Shown in pieces: positions 57,457 to 64,000 of a stretch of DNA of 64,000 nt. How positions within the stretch are numbered: position 1 is the stretch's first letter; the number at the start of each line of letters is the position of its first letter. The translations under genes and the position numbers were made by a program. The DNA is taken from NCBI GenBank assembly GCA_902776645.1, contig CACYQT010000008.1, positions 1-64,000 on the forward strand, given 5' to 3'. Below the pieces are notes generated by a model. It saw only the letters and a program-made list of their open reading frames with translations. It did not search any database and was not told the DNA's origin. The DNA comes from an uncultured bacterium. Its GTDB lineage: Bacteria > Verrucomicrobiota > Lentisphaeria > Oligosphaerales > Oligosphaeraceae.

Positions 57457-60400
57457 ATGTCAATAAGTGAACTCTCAGTCAAACGAAAAATCGCCATGTG
57501 CGCGTTTTTGTTCATGCTGATCTTCCTCGGCATCAAAATGTACAGGAGCATCAGCATCGACTCCATGCCGAAATTCGACGTCCCATATGTCGTCATCACG
57601 ACCATCTATCCGGGAGCCTCTCCAGAGGAGATGGAAGTCGATGTCGTCAAACGAATTGAAGACGCGGTCTCCTCCATCGACGGTCTGAAGCACACCACCT
57701 GCGTCTGCATGGAGAACGCCTCCGCCGTCACGTTGGAATTCGTGCTCGGAACGGACGTCGATATCATGATCCATGAAGTCCGCGAGAAAATCAACACGAT
57801 CATTGAAGACTTCCCCAGCGGCGTCGAAACGCCGACGTTGAGCAAAGTCAACGTCAACGCCATTCCGGTCGTCACCATATTTCTGACGGGAACGCATTCC
57901 ATTGACGAACTTTACGATTACGCGGACGAAACATTGGCCAAGCAATTCTCCAGCATTCCTGGCGTCGGCGAAGTCCGCGTCCACGGCGGCAACGAGATGC
58001 AGCTCCACGTCATCCTCAACCGTGAAAAACTTGCGGACAGCGGCCTGACCATCGAGAAGATCATCTCCCGCATCTCCGCCTCCAACATCAAGCTGCCCGC
58101 CGGCCACGTCCGCGAAAACGGCCGCGAGATGTCCGTCACCTACGATGCCGAATACCGCGACATCCAGTCCATGAAGGACATCGAAATCTCCTCCAACGTC
58201 GGAAAACGCATCTATTTAGGCGACATCGCAGACATCAAGCTCATGTCCAAGGAGACGCGCCAACTGGCCTATCTGGACGGCAAGCCCGCCGTCCAGCTGG
58301 AAATCGTCAAGCGCGGCGATTCCAACGCCGTCAAAGTCATCGACGCGGCCCGCAAGCGTTTTGACGAAATAGTCAGCGACGGCGAACTGCCCGGCGGCAT
58401 GAAGCTCAACTGGTTCAACGATTCGGGCGAATTCATCCAGGCGTCCGTCGACGACGCGTGGTCAAGCATCCTACTCGGCATCACCCTGACGGCGTTCCTG
58501 CTTCTCCTGTTCCTCCATGATATCCGCTCCACGTTCATCGCCGCCATCTCCATGCCGGTCTCCATCGTCATTTCCTTCATCGCCATGAAAGGCCTCGACT
58601 ACACGTTCGACATGATGACGCTGGTATCGCTCGGCTGCTCCGCCGGCGTGCTCGTCACGAACGCCGTCGTCGTTTTGGAGAACATCTTCAAGCGGATGCA
58701 CGAAGGGAAAAACGCGTCGGAGGCCTCCATCCAAGGAGCGCAGGAAGTCATCATCGCCGTCGCCGCCAGTGCGCTGACTAACGTCGTCGTCTTCGTACCA
58801 GTCGCCATGATGACCTCCATCATCGGCCTGCTCATCTCGCCATTCGCGGGCGTCATGGTCGTCGCGACATTGGCCTCGCTGTTCGTCAGCTTCACGCTCA
58901 CGCCGATTCTCGCATCGATCCTCTACGCGAAAGGCGAACGGAAGCCCGGCAAAATCATGCAGGCCATTTTCTCCGTATGGGACATCGGCTACAACGCCGT
59001 CGAAAAACTGTTCATCAAGACCATCGGCCTAACGCGACGCCACTGCTGGTTCGTCATCCTCCTCTGCGTCGGCATATCCGTCGCCTTGCTATGCCTGGCG
59101 TTGCCGCATGTCAGCATGTCGTTCTTCCCGTCGTTCGATAAAAGCGAACTGCGCATCGCGTTGGAATATCCCGCCAACACATCCCTTGAAACAGCCCGCG
59201 ACCGCACGCTGGAAATCATCCATGAACTGCAAGCCCGCCCGGAAGTCACATCCATCGGCGCCACCATCGGCTATGTGAACGCCGTACCTGGCAAAGTTTC
59301 CGAAGGCGTCCATCTGGCGGACATCAGCCTCAATCTCACCCCCAAAGGCACACGGCAAAGCATGGATGAATTTGCCGCTGAAATGCGCGATCTTTTCGCC
59401 AAAAAAGGGAATCTCCTCTACGCCGTCAACATTCCGAATCCCATCGGCTCCGCCGGCGCCGAAATGTCGTTTGACATTCTCGGGCCTGATTTCACCGTGC
59501 TCCAGCAGGAGGCCAACCGCGCCATGAAACTTCTGCAGGAGTCCGGTCTCGCCAGCGACATCGACTCCAGCCTCCGCGCCGCCAAGCCGCGCGTCAACAT
59601 CCGCCCGGACCGCGCCATCCTCCGCAATCTGTCGCTATCCGAATCCGCTCTCGGCACAACGGCCCTCGGCTTCTTCGACGGCGTTGAAGCGGGCACATTC
59701 AAGGTCGGCACCCGAACCTACGATATCCGTGTGAAAACCAATGACATGGAGCATTTCAGCGACATGGAGAACATCACGATCGCCAACATCAACGGCCATC
59801 CCGTCGCCATCTCCGCCTTCGCCGAACTGGAATCGTCGCCAGTTTCCATCTCGATGTTCCGTCAGGACAAGCAACGCGGCGCGCGAATCTATTGCAACTC
59901 CGCCAACGGCGGCACGATGGGCGACATCATCAACCTTCTGAAAAACAAATTCGAAGGCCAGTTGCCGCAGGGCTACACGCTCCATCTCGCCGCCCAGATG
60001 GAAATGATGGGCGACGCGACACAGGACTTCAAAGACACGTTCATGATCGCCATCGTGCTCACCTACCTGCTCATCGCCGCCCTCATGGAATCGTGGACGC
60101 GGCCGTTCCTGATCCTCTTCACGATCCCGCTGGGCTTCGTCGGCATGTTCGCCATCATGTGGATCACTGGAACATCCATGTCCATGGTCGGCATGCTCGG
60201 CGCCGTCATGATGATCGGCATCGTCGTCAACAACGCGATTCTCATCATGGACGAGACGGCCTCGCTGTCATCGCAAGGCCTGTCCGCGCATGCGGCCATG
60301 CTCCAGGCGGTGAAGACGAAATTCCGCCCGATCGCGATGACGTCCATCGCCTCCGTCTGCGGCATGCTGCCGATGGCGTTCGGCACAGGGCTTGGTTCGG

Positions 60401-60525
60401 AACTCCGCTCCAGCTGCGGCATCGGCGTCGTCGGCGGATTGATCTATTCCGCCGTCATGACGCTCTATCTAATTCCCGCCCTGTACTTTGCGTTTGTCAA
60501 AGACAAAACGGCGAAGGCAGAATAA
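57457..60525 (+). CDS. RND efflux pump permease (HAE1-like) lacking the usual proton-relay residues
   Basis: A 1022-residue inner-membrane transporter with two-fold repeat: TM1 'KIAMCAFLFMLIFLGIKMY', 'YPGASPEEMEVDVVKRIED', docking and porter domains, TM2-6 and 8-12. In TM4 the stretch aligned with AcrB 'LVDDAIVVVEN' reads 'LVTNAVVVLEN' (Thr401-Asn402), and in TM10 'GIVVNNAIL' has Asn925 where AcrB has Lys940. All three classical proton-relay residues are thus changed. It probably exports drugs, lipids or another hydrophobic compound, but the coupling ion or activity is uncertain. ATG 57457 is chosen; the open frame upstream overlaps the adaptor gene. Confidence 0.92.
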   Translation: MSISELSVKRKIAMCAFLFMLIFLGIKMYRSISIDSMPKFDVPYVVITTIYPGASPEEMEVDVVKRIEDAVSSIDGLKHTTCVCMENASAVTLEFVLGTDVDIMIHEVREKINTIIEDFPSGVETPTLSKVNVNAIPVVTIFLTGTHSIDELYDYADETLAKQFSSIPGVGEVRVHGGNEMQLHVILNREKLADSGLTIEKIISRISASNIKLPAGHVRENGREMSVTYDAEYRDIQSMKDIEISSNVGKRIYLGDIADIKLMSKETRQLAYLDGKPAVQLEIVKRGDSNAVKVIDAARKRFDEIVSDGELPGGMKLNWFNDSGEFIQASVDDAWSSILLGITLTAFLLLLFLHDIRSTFIAAISMPVSIVISFIAMKGLDYTFDMMTLVSLGCSAGVLVTNAVVVLENIFKRMHEGKNASEASIQGAQEVIIAVAASALTNVVVFVPVAMMTSIIGLLISPFAGVMVVATLASLFVSFTLTPILASILYAKGERKPGKIMQAIFSVWDIGYNAVEKLFIKTIGLTRRHCWFVILLCVGISVALLCLALPHVSMSFFPSFDKSELRIALEYPANTSLETARDRTLEIIHELQARPEVTSIGATIGYVNAVPGKVSEGVHLADISLNLTPKGTRQSMDEFAAEMRDLFAKKGNLLYAVNIPNPIGSAGAEMSFDILGPDFTVLQQEANRAMKLLQESGLASDIDSSLRAAKPRVNIRPDRAILRNLSLSESALGTTALGFFDGVEAGTFKVGTRTYDIRVKTNDMEHFSDMENITIANINGHPVAISAFAELESSPVSISMFRQDKQRGARIYCNSANGGTMGDIINLLKNKFEGQLPQGYTLHLAAQMEMMGDATQDFKDTFMIAIVLTYLLIAALMESWTRPFLILFTIPLGFVGMFAIMWITGTSMSMVGMLGAVMMIGIVVNNAILIMDETASLSSQGLSAHAAMLQAVKTKFRPIAMTSIASVCGMLPMAFGTGLGSELRSSCGIGVVGGLIYSAVMTLYLIPALYFAFVKDKTAKAE

Positions 60526-60531
60526 AAACAC

Positions 60532-60578
60532 AAAAAAGCCAATGAAAACCTGTATCTTTTGGAAAGGTTTTCATTGGC
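60532..60578 (-). terminator. Terminator of the SGNH hydrolase gene
   Basis: A perfect 14-bp stem GCCAATGAAAACCT / AGGTTTTCATTGGC (60538-60551 with 60565-60578) is followed, on the minus strand, by TTTTTT (60537-60532). It lies 22 nt beyond the minus-strand SGNH stop. The stem may also end the RND transcript, although no T-run follows on that strand. Confidence 0.8.
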
Positions 60579-60600
60579 CCAATTGTGTTTTCTATGTCGC

Positions 60601-61245
60601 TTACAATTTCGCGAAGATGTCGGCGGTCGCTTTCAGCCAGGCGTCCGTGATGAGCTGATGGCCGGCGGGAGTCGGATGGACGCCGTCTGGCGTCCAATGA
60701 TTTTCAGGAGCTTTCTTGAAGGCGTCGTTGAAGATCCCCTGCAGCGGCAGGAAGATCGCCCCGAACTCGTCCGCAAGACCTTTCACGACTTTCGCGCGTT
60801 CCGCGACTTCAGCCACGAATTCAGGCTTGCCAACCAGTCCAGGCGCCACAAACGGCTCCAGCAGAACGAATTTCACGTTCGGCAACGTGGATTTGGACCA
60901 CTCCAGCAGTTCGCGGTAGAAGCGCGCATAACGCGGCACATCCACGCCGTTGTGGTTGCCGAATTCATGCCATGTGTCATTGACGCCGATCAAGATGCTG
61001 ATGATGTCCGGATTCAGATTCAAACCGTCAATCCGCCAACGCGCATACAGATCGACGATACGATTGCCGCTGATGCCTTTGTTGATGAACGCGATATCCT
61101 TGGCGGGATAGTCGCACTGCAGACGCGAAGCGATCAGGCTTGGATAGCCCGGGCCCAGCCCGTTGTTCGTATAACCTGCGCCGCCGCAGTTGTTACGGCC
61201 GCAATCCGTGATGGAATCGCCCTGGAAAAGCACTGTAAACGCCAT
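60601..61245 (-). CDS. GDSL/SGNH-family esterase
   Basis: A 214-residue hydrolase with all four blocks: I 'VLFQGDSITDCGRN' (nucleophile Ser about 12), II 'NKGISGNRIVDL', III 'ILIGVNDTWHE', V 'WTPDGVHPTPAGHQ' (Asp-x-x-His). No signal peptide is seen. Relatives act as acetyl-xylan, rhamnogalacturonan or other carbohydrate esterases. ATG 61245 with AAGGAGA upstream is preferred over the longer frame. Confidence 0.92.
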   Translation of the reverse strand: MAFTVLFQGDSITDCGRNNCGGAGYTNNGLGPGYPSLIASRLQCDYPAKDIAFINKGISGNRIVDLYARWRIDGLNLNPDIISILIGVNDTWHEFGNHNGVDVPRYARFYRELLEWSKSTLPNVKFVLLEPFVAPGLVGKPEFVAEVAERAKVVKGLADEFGAIFLPLQGIFNDAFKKAPENHWTPDGVHPTPAGHQLITDAWLKATADIFAKL

Positions 61246-61394
61246 GATTTCTCCTTTACTACTATTTTCTAATACCCAATCTCTACGCGAAGCGCATGGA
61301 AACCGCCGAGCAGATGGAGGCCATCCAGACATTTCTTCACGCAAGATTTATATGTTGCCAATTACCTATCAGAACCATGGCCGACGTCTGCGAG

Positions 61395-61436
61395 GCATTT
61401 TCGTGTCCACCAGTGTCCATTCGTGGTTCTAAATTG
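61395..61436. repeat. Partial dispersed repeat, first module only, reverse orientation
   Basis: Read on the minus strand this gives TTTAGAACCACGAATGGACAC and then GGTGGACACGAAAATGC. It is the 'GAACCACGAA...CACGAAAAT' module that starts the composite repeats at 13045 and 38057. It abuts the stop codon of the aldo/keto reductase gene. Confidence 0.6.
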
Positions 61437-62546
61437 TTATGATTCAAGTTCAACGGCCGTTTCCGCAAGCAGTTCCCGTATCGGAAGATGCTGCGGGCAG
61501 ACCTTTTCGCATTTGCCGCATTTGACACAATCGGACGCCTTCCCGCCGTTGGCCGTCGCCTCGCGGTATTTGTCAACGGCATACTTCAGCTGACGGCGCA
61601 GGTTCAGACAGGCCAGAACGTCCGGAATCTGGATCTTCTTCGGGCATCCTTCAACGCAATATCTGCAGGCCGTGCAAGGCACTTGGTTCTGCGAACGCAG
61701 TATCGCGCAGACTTGCTCAACCGCCGCCTTCTCCTTGGCGTCCAACGGTTTGAAGTCCGCCATATAGCTGAGGTTGTCTTCCATTTGCGCCATACTGCTC
61801 ATGCCGGACAGCACCACCGCCACGTTCTCGAAGCCCGCCGCGAAACGGATCGCGTAGCTTGCGCAACTTCCGTTGTTCAAGCCGTCAAGCAACGACTTCG
61901 CGGCCTTCGTCAGATTGACCAGACGGCCGCCTTTCACAGGCTCCATGACGACGACTGGCTTGCCATGCTTGCAGCAGACGTCATAGCATTTGCGGCCTTC
62001 GACGCCTTCGTCTTCATAATCCAGATAATTGAACTGCAGCTGCACGAATTCCACCTGCGGATGATCCGTGAGAATCTTGTCCAAAACCGCCGCCTTGTCG
62101 TGGAACGACAGCCCCACATGGCGGATCTTGCCCTCCGCCTTCAGCTCCAACGCCGTCTCATACGCGTTGCATTCCTGGTAGTGATTGTAGTTGTTGCGGT
62201 TCTGCGCATGCATCAGATAGAAGTCGAAATAATCCACGCCGCAGACCTTCAGCTGCTCGTCAAACACCACGCGGATGTCCTTCTGCGTCTTGAAATAACC
62301 TTCCGACAGCTTGTCGGCCAAGAGATATTTTTCACGCGGATAACGGCTGGTCAGACAATGCTTCAACGCCTTCTCGCTACGGCCGCCGATATAGCCGTGC
62401 GCCGTGTCGAAGTAGTTGAAACCACGTTCGATAAACAAATCCGTCATGCGGCTGACCTGCTCCAGATCAACCTCCCCGTCCTTCATGGGGAAACGCATGC
62501 AGCCAAAGCCCAGTTTCTTCTTGATTTCAGGAAATGGTAGCGCCAT
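61437..62546 (-). CDS. Aldo/keto reductase with C-terminal dicluster ferredoxin domain
   Basis: A 369-residue protein. AKR barrel: 'LGFGCMRFP', 'FNYFDTAHGYIGG' (catalytic Asp and Tyr), 'LLADKLSEG' (Lys), 'FDFYLMHAQNR' (His), so the tetrad is intact. The C-terminal part has 'CTACRYCVEGCP' and 'CVKCGKCEKVCP', two [4Fe-4S] sites. Members of this subfamily are frequent in anaerobes and of uncertain substrate. AGAGGA lies upstream of ATG 62546. Contrast the degenerate relative at 47631. Confidence 0.92.
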   Translation of the reverse strand: MALPFPEIKKKLGFGCMRFPMKDGEVDLEQVSRMTDLFIERGFNYFDTAHGYIGGRSEKALKHCLTSRYPREKYLLADKLSEGYFKTQKDIRVVFDEQLKVCGVDYFDFYLMHAQNRNNYNHYQECNAYETALELKAEGKIRHVGLSFHDKAAVLDKILTDHPQVEFVQLQFNYLDYEDEGVEGRKCYDVCCKHGKPVVVMEPVKGGRLVNLTKAAKSLLDGLNNGSCASYAIRFAAGFENVAVVLSGMSSMAQMEDNLSYMADFKPLDAKEKAAVEQVCAILRSQNQVPCTACRYCVEGCPKKIQIPDVLACLNLRRQLKYAVDKYREATANGGKASDCVKCGKCEKVCPQHLPIRELLAETAVELES

Positions 62547-62669
62547 TTTACAATCCTCTTTGTTCTATGGTGACCCTTTTACTCTTTCTCAATAGAAAAC
62601 AACTTACACCCTCTTGCCTAATTTCCAAATCAAACCAGCCGAAAAATCAAACATTCTTTTTATATTCTG

Positions 62670-64000
62670 TCATGGTTCGGCCGTGAAATCCACGAACAAA
62701 GACGCGCTCCAGCCGTAGTCGAAAAAGACCTGATGGTAGCCGCTGCCCTCCTGCTCATTGCAGCCTTTCCGCAGCAGCAACGGCGGATCGCATTCGTCGC
62801 GGTCGTCGAAGAACTCGAAGAACGTCCCGTACTTTTCGTAGTATTTCAGCTCCATGCGCCGCGTCTGCCGCCGCAAATCAACGCTTTCCGCCGCATAGCC
62901 ATACCGCTTCAGGCCGTATGCGATCAGCCAGTTGATGTTGAGCCAGACAGGGCCGCGCCACATGTCCTTCTGATATTGCGCCGTGCATTTTTTGCTGATG
63001 GACGGAACGCGCCATGGCGTCGCAAACGTCTCCCTATCAAGGAGATTCTGCACCATCAAAGCCGCTTGCTCCGCCGTCGCCGCACCGCAAATCAGCGGCA
63101 GGAAGCCAGACGACGCCGAAACGCCCGTCTGCTTGTGCGTCGTCACATCGACATCCATGAAGATACGTTCCGATTCACACCACATGGTTTCGCGCATGAG
63201 GCGGTTGATCCGTTCATGATGCGCCTTCCATTCCGCCGCCATCGCTTTGTTTCCAAGATGTTCCGCGAATTCGGAAACGATTTCGCATTCCATTGAAAGA
63301 TACGAATTGAAATCCGTCGCGTCCAGTTGCGTCGCCGCGTCGAAACGCGGCGAATTGTCCATGCCGCTTTCGCCTGAACGGCACATCGGATCGCCTTCGA
63401 TGTTCCATTCGACCAGGCCGTTGCCGTCCGTGTCGCGATTCTTCATAATCCATTGCAAATGAGCCGCAAGCTTCGGCAAGGCGAACGCCATCAGCTCATC
63501 GTCGGCTTCCTTTTCGAGCACCATCTTCAGACCGAGCGCCAAGACAGGCGGCTGCGTGATGTTCGAACAACCGTCGGGAGCCATCATATGCGGAATCAGC
63601 CCGTCGTCATGCTGGTATTCCAGCACGGCCCGCAGGATGTCCTTCGCCAGTTTCACATCGTAATGGCGGATGCCGATCGCATGGAACACGCTGTCCCACA
63701 GCCACATCTTGCGATGCGGCCAGCGATCCGGCGTGCTCCAGAAATGCGGGAAGCCGTCATACGGCGAATAAATCTGCCCTTTCAGCTGCGAATACGCCTT
63801 CTGCAACGCCATCCGCTCCAGCGGAGCCACCGTGCCATACGCCGGAAGTTCCTTGTAATAGGAAACATATTTTGCAAACAAACCATCCAGATCCGCATGG
63901 ATCAACGCGGGATTGAAATGCTTGCGGAGACCGACCAGCAGGCGGTTTCCTTCCGTCAACGACGCATACGCGTCGGGAAGATTCTCGACGGCCGCTTTTC
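62670..64000 (-). CDS. GH63/MGH1-like glycoside hydrolase (5' end beyond window)
   Basis: The frame stays open to base 64000, so the N-terminus is outside; about 443 residues are visible. 'WPHRKMWLWDSVFHAIGIRHYD' (seen as MWLWDSVFHA), 'HDDGLIPHMM', 'DTDGNGLVEW', 'GMDNSPRFD', 'FLPLICGAAT', 'MWRGPVWLNINWLIAYGL' and 'EGSGYHQVFFDYGWSASLF' are the ordered hallmarks of the (alpha/alpha)6 barrel of GH63-like enzymes (mannosylglycerate hydrolase/glucosidase group). A catalytic Asp is expected in 'LWDS'. The visible part is cytosolic in type; the substrate is unknown. Confidence 0.85.
   Translation of the reverse strand, partial: KAAVENLPDAYASLTEGNRLLVGLRKHFNPALIHADLDGLFAKYVSYYKELPAYGTVAPLERMALQKAYSQLKGQIYSPYDGFPHFWSTPDRWPHRKMWLWDSVFHAIGIRHYDVKLAKDILRAVLEYQHDDGLIPHMMAPDGCSNITQPPVLALGLKMVLEKEADDELMAFALPKLAAHLQWIMKNRDTDGNGLVEWNIEGDPMCRSGESGMDNSPRFDAATQLDATDFNSYLSMECEIVSEFAEHLGNKAMAAEWKAHHERINRLMRETMWCESERIFMDVDVTTHKQTGVSASSGFLPLICGAATAEQAALMVQNLLDRETFATPWRVPSISKKCTAQYQKDMWRGPVWLNINWLIAYGLKRYGYAAESVDLRRQTRRMELKYYEKYGTFFEFFDDRDECDPPLLLRKGCNEQEGSGYHQVFFDYGWSASLFVDFTAEP

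Overview
The window looks like a chromosomal segment of an anaerobic, carbohydrate-degrading bacterium of the PVC group, most plausibly Lentisphaerota (Victivallales-like). This is inferred from gene content: secreted DUF4838, GH78 alpha-L-rhamnosidase, YetA/PcRGLX-like lyase and BNR-sialidase-like proteins, DUF2264, ferredoxin-type aldo/keto reductases and a BioW-BioF fusion. No rRNA or tRNA was seen, so the taxonomy is not proven. Most genes are GC-rich. A few islands are clearly AT-richer (about 4.4-5.3 kb, 19.3-22.6 kb, 26.1-27.1 kb) and hold the least recognisable genes.

Layout. 0-4.4 kb: an amino-acid ABC transporter (binding protein cut by the window edge, permease, ATPase), then a BNR-repeat secreted protein and a KDG-kinase-like PfkB kinase. 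4.4-5.3 kb: a two-gene toxin-antitoxin-like pair (65-aa protein plus GNAT). 5.3-11.9 kb: a secreted lyase-like protein with an L-glyceraldehyde-3-phosphate reductase, and a divergent DUF4838 protein. 11.9-25.2 kb: a CDF metal transporter with two C-terminal domains, an AlbA_2-type regulator, a hybrid histidine kinase with tandem 140-aa sensor repeats, DUF2264, a DUF4143-type AAA ATPase with an upstream repeat array, an unknown exported protein, and a DUF2339 membrane protein behind a textbook sigma-54 promoter. 25.2-31.3 kb: a GH43-like protein, an unknown acidic protein with a DUF1667-like partner, and the biotin operon bioD-bioA-bioWF preceded by a promoter-terminator leader. 31.5-38 kb: MFS transporter, MBL-fold hydrolase, EEP phosphatase/nuclease, GH78 rhamnosidase. 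38.4-47.5 kb: a DeoR-controlled sugar operon (PfkB kinase, FucI-like isomerase, IolB, FGGY kinase, FAD oxidase, Fe-S protein, class II aldolase) closed by a strong terminator. 47.6-55.5 kb: an Fe-S aldo/keto reductase, GNAT, and an oxidoreductase/esterase/phosphoesterase cluster. 55.5-60.5 kb: MarR regulator divergent from an RND efflux pair, with three GTTC-N6-GAAC operators. 60.6-64 kb: SGNH hydrolase, Fe-S aldo/keto reductase, and a GH63-like glycosidase running off the end.

The genes suggest plant or mucin glycan breakdown outside the cytoplasm (rhamnosidase, RG-lyase-like, sialidase-like), uptake, then cytosolic isomerisation, phosphorylation, aldol cleavage and flavin/Fe-S redox steps. 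The strongest non-coding observations are: arrays of CTAG at a strict 8- or 9-bp period at four gene ends; two copies of a roughly 270-bp composite intergenic repeat; a 77-bp direct repeat inside the sugar operon; and a sigma-54 promoter with paired upstream sites. The RND pump lacks the usual proton-relay residues. Promoter, operator and terminator calls were made by eye.
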